Source of the DNA: Coemansia sp. RSA 922
Lineage: Eukaryota; Kickxellomycota; Kickxellomycetes; Kickxellales; Kickxellaceae
Assembly (NCBI GenBank): GCA_027577415.1
Contig: JANBQS010000420.1
Location: 1 to 18,494 of the forward strand
Direction of reading: 5' to 3'
DNA: 18,494 bases
The position numbers and the translations under genes are program-made. Below, piece after piece: positions 1 through 7,620 of this stretch (within the stretch, counting starts at the first letter, position 1; every line of letters begins with the position of its first letter). A model generated the notes under the pieces. The model ran no database searches, had not been told where the DNA came from, and saw only the letters and a program-made list of their open reading frames with translations.

Positions 1-82
1 GACGTCTTTTACTCGTCCTCCCTCATTTGTCTCGCCGTTATCTAGCCTATTAAGCTCTATTTTTATCTCTCATTTTTATCTC

Positions 83-89
83 CCAATCA
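83..89 (+). promoter_or_regulatory. CCAATCA motif upstream of HAP2
   Basis: The motif CCAATCA lies about 26 bp before the HAP2 ATG. It matches the optimal site known for the CCAAT-binding complex, so autoregulation is possible. Being this close to the ATG, it may instead lie within the transcribed leader, and CCAAT occurs often by chance. Confidence 0.3.
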
Positions 90-114
90 AAGATATATCC
101 ACTTTGTACAGGGG

Positions 115-1074
115 ATGATCCACGCAAGCGACCAATACTCGTATTCAATCAACGCACAAGCTGCAGTGCCACAGAACATGGCTATCGGCAGTGGCGGCTC
201 CCCGATTACCTATGGCCAGGGCGTCACCGCCGCCTATCACAACCCGCATGCAGCTGCAGTAGCTTCAGGCGCGCCATTGTCGGCTGAGCAACACAACTTG
301 CTAGTCGGTGGCCATGCCCACCAGAGCCATACGGCGCTGCCAGATATGACTGGCAGTTCACCAATGAATCCCTTGCCTCCGTCTGCGATGATGTTCACAA
401 ACATGGGCGCATTCAACGATGCTGCCGCGGCTGCCGCTGCAATGGCCGTAGCCCAGGGACAGAGACCTCCAGGGTCGATGATGCAAGCCGCCGACATCCC
501 GCTCCAGCAGCAATACCAGCCGCAACTACAACAGCAGCAATATCAACAGGAGCAGCAGCAGCAGTACCAGCAAGAGCAGCTCAGCAGCCCCGAGGGCATG
601 GCGCTGGCGATGGGATTCGACGAGTTCAAGCGCGACTCGGCAATGATGCTCCCGCCACAGCCGATTCCGCCTCCTCCGCCTGGCCTCGCCCAGTTTACTG
701 AATCGGCCAAGGCCGTTATGCCTGCATCACGCGACGACGCTCATCCCGTTTATGTCAACGCCAAGCAATATCACCGCATCATGAAGCGCAGGGAGGCTCG
801 TGCACGTCTTGCCGCTGAGCATAAACTCAACGCCAAGCGTAAGCCCTATTTGCATGAGTCTCGACACCGCCACGCTATGCGCCGTCCTCGTGGACCCGGT
901 GGTCGTTTCCTGACCGCTGCAGAGATTGCCGAGTTAGAACAAAAGGGCGAGCTACCGCCAATGTCTGCCACTACCTCGCCTACCAACCGTCACTCGTCCA
1001 AGCCGTATGATCGTGACAACAGCCACACTAAGCGAAATCATAGTAGTGCTTCTGACAGCGATGCCTCAAACTAA
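115..1074 (+). CDS. HAP2: CCAAT-binding factor subunit HAP2 / NF-YA (319 aa)
   Basis: This is the sequence-specific subunit of the heterotrimeric CCAAT-binding complex, a nuclear transcription factor that joins the Hap3/Hap5 histone-fold dimer. The CBF-B/NF-YA core lies at about residues 209-266. A subunit-association helix begins VYVNAKQY at 212-219 and continues through RIMKRREARARLA. The DNA-binding part follows: KPYLHESRHRHAMRRPRG (243-260), then PGGRF. Both halves match the canonical core without gaps. Ahead of it are a Q-rich segment (about 130-155, mixed with Y and E), a proline run near 182-190 and Ala-rich low complexity, typical of activation regions. The tail after 270 is Ser/Asn/Asp-rich and probably disordered. 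The ATG at 115 is the first in frame and the frame is uninterrupted. The gene converges on the transporter with 98 bp between stop codons. Confidence 0.96.
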   Translation: MIHASDQYSYSINAQAAVPQNMAIGSGGSPITYGQGVTAAYHNPHAAAVASGAPLSAEQHNLLVGGHAHQSHTALPDMTGSSPMNPLPPSAMMFTNMGAFNDAAAAAAAMAVAQGQRPPGSMMQAADIPLQQQYQPQLQQQQYQQEQQQQYQQEQLSSPEGMALAMGFDEFKRDSAMMLPPQPIPPPPPGLAQFTESAKAVMPASRDDAHPVYVNAKQYHRIMKRREARARLAAEHKLNAKRKPYLHESRHRHAMRRPRGPGGRFLTAAEIAELEQKGELPPMSATTSPTNRHSSKPYDRDNSHTKRNHSSASDSDASN

Positions 1075-1172
1075 GGCACCTTGCAATATAGAGACCATTT
1101 ATTTATTTATTTGTATTTTCTGTGTTTAAACCTCCTCCCTGTAATACAAAAATGGCCTTGACTTGCGGCTAT
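1075..1172. other. Convergent 3' region of HAP2 and the OPT gene
   Basis: This 98-bp AT-rich spacer holds an (ATTT)n run near 1098-1112. On the minus strand it reads as overlapping AATAAA signals that could serve the OPT transcript. No gene is visible here. Confidence 0.5.
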
Positions 1173-3806
1173 TTATTTTGTCCATGGTATACATCGCTCA
1201 ACATTGCCTGACTTGTTGCCCCACCACTGAGCAAATTCCAGCTTGCCTTGCCAGCTCTTCAGTATTTGTCCGACAATGAATAAACCTATTACTGCTAGTC
1301 TAGTGCCAGTGTCCATAGCAGCACTGTACAGAGACCGATCTACCAACGACCGTCCTCTGTAGTGGCACCAAAGCTGCCCACCCACTGCAACTATGATACC
1401 TGATAACACGAAATTTGCCGGAATAGCCGGAACTGCCACCATGCCTGCCAGCACCAGTGGAGTTTGTATGCCCTTTACTATTTTGGCTGCCCGCTTAAGC
1501 GCTTCTGGAGCACCAGGCCAACATCCGCAAGTAATCCGATGCGTGTGATCTCTTGCTGCTAATGACTTTGCAATTCGGAGCAACAGCATGTACAAAAGAA
1601 ACAGCAATAACGGAAGTAGTACTCCAATTATAGAGCCGTACGCAAAAAGCAACTGATATGGACTATCATGGGCAAAGATTGACCGTGGTCCAACGATGCC
1701 CCACACCACCAGTTCTGAACTCAGTGCTGCTGGCAGCCGTCCAAACTCCCCTTCCTCGTGCCATCCATATAGTTGCTTGCTAGATGTATTCGTGGCTAGT
1801 GGTCGAGGAGTCAAAAACGAAAGCCCAGTAGTTGTGCTCTTGGGAAGTGGCAATATTTGGACAGGCAAATCGTGTGATAAAACTAGGCCATTGCTGAGCA
1901 CGACATACGACATGTGGTTTACACATGCTCCCCACACCACGCCTACTAGTAGCCCACGCTTTATCCACGGCAGTGAGAAGCCTCTATCGGTGTACTTTTG
2001 TTTATATTGGTCATACTTGGCTGCATACTCTGCTTGGTGCAAAGGATGCGATGAGCAGCAATGATGGGCCAGTTGTAGGCTGCGTACGCCAGACCAACCT
2101 AAGGCAACACGGATCGGCGCAGTGGCCCAGAGGTGAAAGTAGCTAGTTTCTATTGGCGAGCCTGGGCCTTGCATCCATCCGGCCAAAATATGTGGCAGCA
2201 AGCCCATCGGCAGCGTAAACCCGGCAATGGCTTCAACAAAGCCAATGGGCACAGACATACTAGTAGCCCAGATTACCGCCACTAATGTTTGCCAGCCTGG
2301 AAGCGCTGATATCCCCAACTGTGCCGACATAAGTGCTACACCAATTGACAGCGTGAAAATTAATACTCGCACAACTCGTCCAAAAACAGAGCCCACGTTC
2401 CAAGTAATTGCAATGGCTGCCGACTGGCTTTCTCGTCCAGTAGCTTTAGGGATGCTTAATTTTGTTGCAGCATTATTATTGTAGTGCAAGGTTTGCAAGC
2501 TAGATCTGAGACGAAAGAGCATCCGCAAATCCCACAGCCGCAGCAATGATGTGACCACATCCTTTATCGCCTTACTCACCCACTGCGGCTGCCAGAGTAG
2601 CAGATGAATAATGACTGCCGTAATCGCCGCTACAGAGAAAATGTACCCAAGGGCACTATTTACTGACATCCGTACTGGCGAGTATGCATTGTAGTACGTC
2701 ATCGCAGTGATGGTAGCATTGTTCATGTCTAAAAGTTGCGGCCCTGTTACTACAGCCTGTCGTACCAAAGTTACATTGTAGATGTTGCCGCTTACGTCAA
2801 AAACACTTGTGGAAACAATTGGCAGATTTGCTGATCCCCACCAGTTCAAGTGCCACCCCAGTGGTGTCAACACATAGAGCATTATTATCGCTCCTGCATA
2901 AAATTGAATCAGAGCCCAAAGTGGTGTTACTAGTGGGTGCAGCACGCTCAAGGCGGTCCAATCGAATGTCAATGACAAAATCCCTACTCCATTAAACCCT
3001 GATCCCAGCTGGCTGAGTATCTTGCTTTGCGGTGCCCAGAGACACAAGAGACAAAGAGACTTGAAGATGGGTGAGATAAAGCATAGGACCACTTGGTAGC
3101 ATAATGTGGACCCTGTGAGTAGCGCTAAATACCGCTTGCGTGCTGCTATTCTAGATACTGAGCAGTCATTAGTTAAGCTATTATTCAAGTTCTCACAGGT
3201 CTCCTGAATGTCTTCCTCGATTATCTCTCCTTCTATTGAGCTAGACTCGACAAACCTCTTGCTCATGGTGAGTTGTGAGCTTGATTTGACAGAAGAGCTT
3301 GGCATGCACCTGTTCTTGCCATCATATAAAGTTTGGATAAGAAAGGACAATGGTAGCGTGTCTGGCCAGCTAATTTCGGAGCTACGGCCAACAAACACTG
3401 GCCTCAGTATTTGTCCCAGCGACCATCCAAAAAGTTGTGTACCAAGCACGACAACAAGTTGCTGCCAGTACCCAAGCGGTCTTCCATAGTCCAAGTCAAT
3501 GGTTGCAACCCACTCGTACGCAGGCGCAATGCTACCACCAGCGGCAACCATGCTGGTTATCCAGACCATTTCCTCCATAGTAAACTGTTTAGGTCTGAAC
3601 TTTTTGAACCACTGACCAATTCTGCTGGTGACCTCAGAATTGCCTGTCATTTGCAGGCACAATGGATAGATCAGAACTGGGATAAATAGAGGAGATATTG
3701 GCATGGAATAAGCCCTAAAAAGAAACAGAGGAGATAGTGAAGCACCAAGCGTTGTCCATGCCAGTGCACATATCCACGCTCGAGCACCTGGTCTAAACTT
3801 GGTCAT
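1173..3806 (-). CDS. OPT-family oligopeptide transporter (877 aa from first ATG)
   Basis: This is a proton-coupled oligopeptide/peptide-derivative transporter of the OPT superfamily (PT clade), a polytopic plasma-membrane protein. Family signatures, numbered from the ATG at 3806, are RPVFV...SWPDTLPL (135-153), the FDW motif (281-283) followed by SPL-like HPLVTPLWA, FDVSGNIYNV (about 336-345), YSPVRMSVNSALGY, a WGIVGP block, PAIPANFVLSGI near the C-terminus and a WWGN...C ending (about 861). Roughly a dozen or more hydrophobic segments are visible. A polar acidic loop (about 165-224) is longer than usual. The protein starts almost directly at the first membrane segment, whereas family members usually have a longer cytosolic N-terminus. 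The open frame runs back to 3857 without another ATG, so a short upstream exon is possible. No internal stop or frameshift is visible. Confidence 0.93.
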   Translation of the reverse strand: MTKFRPGARAWICALAWTTLGASLSPLFLFRAYSMPISPLFIPVLIYPLCLQMTGNSEVTSRIGQWFKKFRPKQFTMEEMVWITSMVAAGGSIAPAYEWVATIDLDYGRPLGYWQQLVVVLGTQLFGWSLGQILRPVFVGRSSEISWPDTLPLSFLIQTLYDGKNRCMPSSSVKSSSQLTMSKRFVESSSIEGEIIEEDIQETCENLNNSLTNDCSVSRIAARKRYLALLTGSTLCYQVVLCFISPIFKSLCLLCLWAPQSKILSQLGSGFNGVGILSLTFDWTALSVLHPLVTPLWALIQFYAGAIIMLYVLTPLGWHLNWWGSANLPIVSTSVFDVSGNIYNVTLVRQAVVTGPQLLDMNNATITAMTYYNAYSPVRMSVNSALGYIFSVAAITAVIIHLLLWQPQWVSKAIKDVVTSLLRLWDLRMLFRLRSSLQTLHYNNNAATKLSIPKATGRESQSAAIAITWNVGSVFGRVVRVLIFTLSIGVALMSAQLGISALPGWQTLVAVIWATSMSVPIGFVEAIAGFTLPMGLLPHILAGWMQGPGSPIETSYFHLWATAPIRVALGWSGVRSLQLAHHCCSSHPLHQAEYAAKYDQYKQKYTDRGFSLPWIKRGLLVGVVWGACVNHMSYVVLSNGLVLSHDLPVQILPLPKSTTTGLSFLTPRPLATNTSSKQLYGWHEEGEFGRLPAALSSELVVWGIVGPRSIFAHDSPYQLLFAYGSIIGVLLPLLLFLLYMLLLRIAKSLAARDHTHRITCGCWPGAPEALKRAAKIVKGIQTPLVLAGMVAVPAIPANFVLSGIIVAVGGQLWCHYRGRSLVDRSLYSAAMDTGTRLAVIGLFIVGQILKSWQGKLEFAQWWGNKSGNVERCIPWTK

Positions 3807-3835
3807 GCCAGTTATTGAGCCACTCAGCACCAAAT

Positions 3836-3847
3836 TCAATAATGCAT
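3836..3847 (-). other. Three-codon upstream ORF (MHY) before the OPT gene
   Basis: On the minus strand an ATG at 3847 opens a frame of three codons that stops with TGA at 3838-3836, 29 nt before the presumed OPT start at 3806 and out of frame with it. If transcription starts upstream of 3847, this would be a minimal upstream ORF that could dampen translation. The OPT transcription start is unknown. Confidence 0.3.
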
Positions 3848-4164
3848 ATTCTTGATATTATCAAAAAGAATCTTAAGCAGGTTAAAGGCAGAATGTAATA
3901 CCTAGCTTAGACAGAAAGGTATTAGAGAAAGGTTGCGTCTTTTAATGACACTACTCGGCTGCCTGATAGAAACCAAGGCAAATATGCAATACGTTTACTG
4001 TCGTCCCTAGTTGCCATGCAGCTTAATTATACTATTTGTTGGTAAGCTTATTAGCTTAGTGTTTTTAAGCAGTCAGAGTCTTGAATCTGCCTGCTTATTT
4101 ACTTTGGCTGATACCACTTTGTTGGTTAATAATGTATAGGGTTAGGATATCCAGTATATTACTT
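3848..4164. other. Intergenic, OPT promoter side
   Basis: This is AT-rich DNA upstream of the minus-strand OPT gene. No ORF, RNA gene or clear repeat was seen. It presumably contains the OPT promoter. Confidence 0.5.
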
Positions 4165-4405
4165 GGCTGCTGAGCTTTTGACCCCATAGAATATGCAAAT
4201 GCCATGGTTGCGTGATAGCAGGTCGTCATCAAAAGCGTGAATGCATGTCACTCATTTTGGACAACATTCTACGAGTTGAAGCAAATGGCGTATCCACCAC
4301 GTATCCTTTAAGCGCAGTTAGCTAATAAATGGCAATTACTGAATCATTGAAGAAGTGCTTAATCGTAGAATGACATCAGGGATAAAAATACATTTCTCTA
4401 AATTG

Positions 4406-4452
4406 TGACGTCAGTTTGACACATGTCATCCTTTGAAAAATAGCGGACAAAG
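4406..4452 (+). promoter_or_regulatory. CRE-like site plus CTTTGAAAAATAGCGG box, unit A
   Basis: A full TGACGTCA palindrome (4406-4413), the classic binding site of ATF/CREB-type bZIP factors, is followed by CATCCTTTGAAAAATAGCGG and ACAAAG. The same block recurs upstream of genes B, C and D in varying completeness, which argues for a functional upstream element of this family. The factor itself is inferred only from the motif. Confidence 0.5.
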
Positions 4453-4590
4453 AAAGCAATCCATTGGGGACTTCAAAATTGATTGCGCTTGAATTGCTTA
4501 CTGGTGCTATGACGCTTGCCAAGTATCATAAAGTGGGTGGGTTGGGGAAGGAAAATTGGAGATTCCTCTTTTTGTGATCCTCTACTGCCC

Positions 4591-4600
4591 TATTTAAGAG
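4591..4600 (+). promoter_or_regulatory. TATTTAAGAG core promoter element, gene A
   Basis: This TATA-like element lies 113 bp before the ATG. It is identical in sequence and nearly identical in spacing upstream of genes B (5653-5662) and C (7509-7518). Confidence 0.55.
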
Positions 4601-4703
4601 ACGTGTCCTGCTCCTCCAAAAATCCTCCTACTTTTTTTCTTACACCATATCAACAACCCCATCTCCATCTTCCCCTCAAGTGAATATTTATTTTAAACGC
4701 AGA

Positions 4704-5081
4704 ATGGAAGTACCCATTAAAGCTGTTGCACCTGTATACATGTTTGTTGTTAAGCCCACTCCTACTCTTACCAAAGTAGGTGACATGACAATAAGAAATG
4801 CCACGACTTACTTTGGAGTTGGCGATGAAGTCAAAGGACGTAATGATATTCAGGAAATAACTGAAAAAACACATATCCATAGTATTGCAAACGGTGTACA
4901 TTACGGGCCTAATAGCCCAGAGAAAATACCAAACGACATCAACAACTTCGTTATTATTGCGATGACCTGTAAATTTTCTACATTTAAGGAACATTGTATT
5001 ACTGGCCAAATTACAGATGCAACTAATGATGATTGGTTTAGAAATAACATTGAATCAATTAAAAAGCTAGAGGGAAGTTAA
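4704..5081 (+). CDS. Array gene A: unrecognised small protein (125 aa)
   Basis: I do not recognise this family. The protein is small, hydrophilic and has no N-terminal hydrophobic signal, so it is probably intracellular. It shares with B and C a frame of motifs: PVY near the N-terminus, LTKVG (about 22-26), an NG-HY turn (67-71), S-EKIP (74-79), FVIIAM (86-91), and ITDAT-DDW near the C-terminus. The start at 4704 is chosen because it aligns with the starts of B and C; the open frame extends eight codons upstream but has no ATG there. The TATTTAAGAG element and the pyrimidine-rich leader support a real, expressed gene. A polyadenylation-type AATAAA follows at 5252. No known function can be assigned. 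Confidence 0.7.
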   Translation: MEVPIKAVAPVYMFVVKPTPTLTKVGDMTIRNATTYFGVGDEVKGRNDIQEITEKTHIHSIANGVHYGPNSPEKIPNDINNFVIIAMTCKFSTFKEHCITGQITDATNDDWFRNNIESIKKLEGS

Positions 5082-5462
5082 GTAACGACAATAGCATTTC
5101 CCTTGGCAGACCTGCATCTACTGGCTCAATCCAAGTTGGGACTCCTTTCTTATACTACGCATCCCAAATCCATATACGCTACTCTCTAGACCGCATCCGC
5201 CTAATGTCTACTACTATAGAATTTTCCTAGACAGCCAATATATTATTTGCCAATAAAGAAATGATAAAATTACTATAGCTTTTTGTCCTTTTATTTTCAG
5301 CGTGTAGAATATTAGAGACCATGCCAGAGTACTACCTCTTCTTATTATTACCAAGACATAGACAGAATAAATAAATGGTCGCAACAGTTTCACCTGGAAA
5401 ATTACCTATGTACCATGCATCTCTTTTCAGCACCTTGGGCTCTACAAACTGAGTATCATAAT
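5082..5462. other. 3' flank of gene A and spacer
   Basis: The first part up to 5219 matches the 3' flanks of genes B and C. TAACGACAATAGCAT lies just after the stop and CTACTATAG at 5211-5219. AATAAA occurs at 5252. The rest, to about 5462, shows no gene or repeat that I can identify. Confidence 0.6.
5252..5257 (+). terminator. Polyadenylation-type AATAAA downstream of gene A
   Basis: AATAAA lies 171 bp after the gene A stop, past the conserved 3' flank block. It is a plausible 3'-end signal; the assignment rests on position only. Confidence 0.35.
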
Positions 5463-5510
5463 ATGACATCATAAACAGATATACAATACTCGGATTTCAG
5501 ATATCGCAGC

Positions 5511-5543
5511 GTGATACGTCATCCTTTGAAAAAGCGGCCTTTG
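5511..5543 (+). promoter_or_regulatory. Half-CRE plus CTTTGAAAAA-GCGG box, unit B
   Basis: TACGTCA (5515-5521) runs into TCCTTTGAAAAAGCGG, with the TA of the family consensus missing. This is the same upstream block as in units A and D. Confidence 0.45.
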
Positions 5544-5652
5544 AGCATGTCCAAACACTAAAAGACAGCACTTCTGGCATTCAAAGAAAATGGGTTGGTG
5601 ACGACAAATGGGAGAGAAACTAGACATTCCTCTTTTTGGCCTACTGTTGTCC

Positions 5653-5662
5653 TATTTAAGAG
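5653..5662 (+). promoter_or_regulatory. TATTTAAGAG core promoter element, gene B
   Basis: This element is identical to those of genes A and C and lies 107 bp before the ATG. Confidence 0.55.
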
Positions 5663-5759
5663 GCTCCTCCCGCACCTACACAAAGCCTCCTATTTTTTAC
5701 AACCCCATATTCATCATCTCTTCTATTGTTTATTTTTTTAGTTCACCTTTGCTTAGAAT

Positions 5760-6143
5760 ATGAATCCAGTTAACGTGACAGTTTACAAATTTGCTGCAGG
5801 CCCTCCTAGTAAATTTACCAAAGTAGAGCAAGAGCTGACGATAACTAACGCCAAGCTTTACATAATGGTAAAAAAGGATGTCATACTAGGTAGTATAGTG
5901 TATACTGCAACTAAGGGGTTACAATTTCATCATTTTGTAAATGGCAAATATTATCATTGTTATAGTACAGAGACAATACCAACCGACATAGAAAGCTATG
6001 TCATTGCTGCAATGAAGGGTGAGTTAGGATTTTTTCTGGACAAACTTGATAATAACAAAATTACAGATGAAGCAGCTCTCAAAGACGACTATCGGCTTAA
6101 GAACAACAGAACCATGTTACTAGGACTAAAACAGCCATCTTGA
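5760..6143 (+). CDS. Array gene B: unrecognised small protein (127 aa)
   Basis: This is a paralogue of genes A and C with unknown function. The shared frame is visible: VTVYKF (6-11), a FTKVEQ stretch matching LTKVG, FHHFVNGKYY (about 57-66), STETIP (70-75), YVIAAMKG (80-87) and ITDEA near the C-terminus. After that point it diverges, and the DDW motif becomes DDY. There is no signal peptide or membrane segment. The ATG at 5760 is the first in frame and aligns with the family start. Compared with A and C the coding sequence is heavily substituted while promoter and 3' flank remain recognisable. AATAAA lies at 6494. It could be intact or on its way to decay; no disabling change is visible. Confidence 0.7.
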   Translation: MNPVNVTVYKFAAGPPSKFTKVEQELTITNAKLYIMVKKDVILGSIVYTATKGLQFHHFVNGKYYHCYSTETIPTDIESYVIAAMKGELGFFLDKLDNNKITDEAALKDDYRLKNNRTMLLGLKQPS

Positions 6144-6675
6144 TCAAGATGGTTGAGTAGGTTTGGTATGCTTGTACAGCCTGGTATTGTGAAGGTATTG
6201 AAAGATGTATTAGTCAAACAGCTATGCACTGAACATATTTAACTATGTAATGCTAAAGTGTCCTGTATATGTTGCCACACTCCAGGTTAAATCATTGTCA
6301 TCATGAAGTTTTACTATGACAATATCATATCCTTAGGCACTTCAATATCTATTAGCTTAGTTCTGGCAAGTACTCCTTTTGCATACCGCAGGTTTTCAAC
6401 CCACATCACTACTTTTCCGACCCTGCCTGTCTAACGACAACTACTATAGTACTTTCCAAACAAGGTTTACATTTTTAATTTACCCAGACAAGCAATAAAT
6501 TAATTTTTGGACAATGTTACAGGTTTGCAACATGCATTAAAGTTGTTTTATAATAGCTATTTATGCTTTTCCTATTTATTTTTGGGTAATTCATGTAGAT
6601 TATATAAATATATCGAGACATGCAAACTATATTGCCATAGCTAGGAATAAATTACACTACATAAAAACATGCTTC
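6144..6675. other. 3' flank of gene B and AT-rich spacer
   Basis: The segment at about 6370-6449 matches the 3' flanks of A and C, ending TAACGACAACTACTATAG. AATAAA at 6494-6499 is a possible 3'-end signal. The remainder, about 6500-6675, is AT-rich and shows no gene. Confidence 0.55.
6494..6499 (+). terminator. Polyadenylation-type AATAAA downstream of gene B
   Basis: AATAAA follows the conserved CTACTATAG block of unit B by about 45 bp, similar to its placement in unit A. Assignment is by position. Confidence 0.3.
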
Positions 6676-6890
6676 TAGGCAGCTGAGCTCTTCTTTTGTG
6701 CAGAATACACAAATAATTTGCTCCATTGTGTGATAACATAACATTATTCAACAGTGTGAATGTGTCTCACTTCTTCTGGGCACACACTCTAAGCTTAACA
6801 AGTAGCCCTCATTTGTTAAGTGTAATTAACTAATAAATCAGTGAATGAGTGCTTAATGTGGTGATTCTGTTCTTGGCCAAAGGACCTTAG

Positions 6891-6915
6891 CATCTTTTGA
6901 AAATAGCGGGCAAAG
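6891..6915 (+). promoter_or_regulatory. TTTTGAAAATAGCGG box, unit C (CRE lost)
   Basis: This is the family box with one or two substitutions. The CRE-like ACGTCA seen before it in A, B and D is absent. A partial second copy, TCCTTTGAAAAGTAG, lies at 6945-6959. Confidence 0.4.
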
Positions 6916-6940
6916 GAAGGCAAAGGAGAGCAAAAGAACA
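6911..6940 (+). repeat. Three 10-bp tandem repeats (CAAAGGAAGG-like)
   Basis: CAAAGGAAGG, CAAAGGAGAG and CAAAAGAACA follow each other directly after the unit C box. The first resembles the single CAAAG that ends the box in units A and D, so the triplet looks like a local expansion. Confidence 0.5.
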
Positions 6941-7017
6941 GCAGTCCTTTGAAAAGTAGTGGAACTCAAGCAGTTGGAGATTGCCCACTTGCATTAGATA
7001 GCTTTTCCCTTCGTGTT

Positions 7018-7022
7018 ATAAG
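7018..7022. repeat. Target-site duplication, left copy (ATAAG)
   Basis: ATAAG directly precedes the TG end of the LTR and is repeated exactly after its CA end. Confidence 0.8.
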
Positions 7023-7297
7023 TGTAGGATTTCGGCGTTCAGCGACGACATCCGACATTATTTATTGCTGCCTAATTTCTACGGCTATGATCAACGGCGC
7101 CTCGATCACAAGCAGTAGCGCCGTTACTGCCCCACGGACCGTTTGCCCCTATATAAGGGCCCACGCACCAGCAGCCGCAGATGAGTTAGGCAATCACCTT
7201 TTATCTTTATTACTTTTTATTTATTCAAATACAAAAGACGTAAGGACTGGTGAACTTAGGCGTTAGCCGCAAACAACTCGCATACTCCAAACCTACA
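7023..7297 (+). mobile_element. Solo LTR of an LTR retrotransposon (275 bp)
   Basis: The element begins TGTAGG (7023-7028) and ends CCTACA (7292-7297), a perfect 6-bp terminal inversion with TG...CA ends. It is bracketed by a perfect 5-bp duplication, ATAAG at 7018-7022 and ATAAG at 7298-7302, as integrase-mediated LTR insertion produces. Inside lies TATATAAGG (7150-7158) followed by a T-rich stretch, consistent with U3-R-U5 in the + direction. The segment is visibly richer in GC than its surroundings. No primer binding site, polypurine tract or coding sequence adjoins it, so it is a solo LTR left by recombination. Family (Ty1 or Ty3) cannot be told from the LTR alone. Confidence 0.85.
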
Positions 7298-7302
7298 ATA
7301 AG
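7298..7302. repeat. Target-site duplication, right copy (ATAAG)
   Basis: ATAAG directly follows the CA end of the LTR and equals the five bases before its TG end. Since both copies are still perfect, the insertion may be fairly recent. Confidence 0.8.
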
Positions 7303-7508
7303 CCCTCGCATAGCAGGTTGGCTGAAGAGATACTTTACTTCCTTTTACTCGTTTATCACTATTACATCATACATGAGCGCTATGTTGCACCATACGTGAG
7401 AGGAATGTGACGGCACGCATTAGAGCTATGTGGCAGAATGGGTGGGAGGAAAGAAAATTGGGGAAGGATTTGGCAGCCTCCCTCTCCTCTCTTGGCATTC
7501 TGCTGTAC

Positions 7509-7518
7509 TATTTAAGAG
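7509..7518 (+). promoter_or_regulatory. TATTTAAGAG core promoter element, gene C
   Basis: This element is identical to those of genes A and B and lies 112 bp before the ATG. It is about 210 bp downstream of the LTR, so the core promoter itself is undisturbed. Confidence 0.55.
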
Positions 7519-7620
7519 ACACGCCCTGCTCTTCCACGATTTCTTCTACTTTTCCACACCATATCAGCAACTCCATCTCCATCATCTCTTCAAGTGCTTA
7601 TTATTTGTCTTGCCCCAAGA

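Larger units (their letters stand above)
4165..5219 (+). repeat. Duplicated unit A of the small-gene array
   Basis: This unit consists of upstream region, promoter, gene A and 3' flank, and can be matched by eye to unit C (about 6676-8117) over nearly its full length. Landmarks shared with C are the CTGAGCTCTT/CTGAGCTTTT start region, a CTAATAAAT...GTGCTTAAT stretch near 4322-4366, the CTTTGAAAAATAGCGG box, TATTTAAGAG, the pyrimidine-rich leader, TAACGACAATAGCAT just past the stop and CTACTATAG at 5211-5219. Shorter parts match units B and D. The 5' boundary is approximate. Confidence 0.75.
5463..6449 (+). repeat. Duplicated unit B of the small-gene array
   Basis: The left part matches unit A from ATGACATCA onward (A about 4370, B about 5463), then the TACGTCATCCTTTGAAAAA box, TATTTAAGAG, gene B, and a 3' flank ending TAACGACAACTACTATAG. 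It does not show the further upstream homology shared by A and C, so it is the shorter unit. Boundaries are approximate. Confidence 0.65.

Noticed and set aside
237..497. Minus-strand ORF inside HAP2 (86 aa)
   Set aside because: Alanine-rich reading opposite the Gln/Ala-rich coding region of HAP2; compositional shadow with no independent signal.
3807..3839. OPT start at TTG (3839)
   Set aside because: A TTG start is unlikely in a nuclear fungal gene; the first in-frame ATG is at 3806.
4650..5009. Minus-strand ORF opposite gene A, with a similar one opposite gene C (7759-8010)
   Set aside because: Both genes also have antisense frames, but A-C homology with promoter, TATA element and leader supports the plus strand only.
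6949..7266. Plus-strand ORF of 105 aa across the solo LTR
   Set aside because: It begins in the upstream box region and runs through the LTR; no domain and the LTR explains the sequence.
6991..7424. GCATTAGA repeated 8-bp flanks as a hAT-type target duplication
   Set aside because: The enclosed sequence has no terminal inverted repeats at those ends, and the ATAAG-flanked TG...CA LTR explains most of the insert better.
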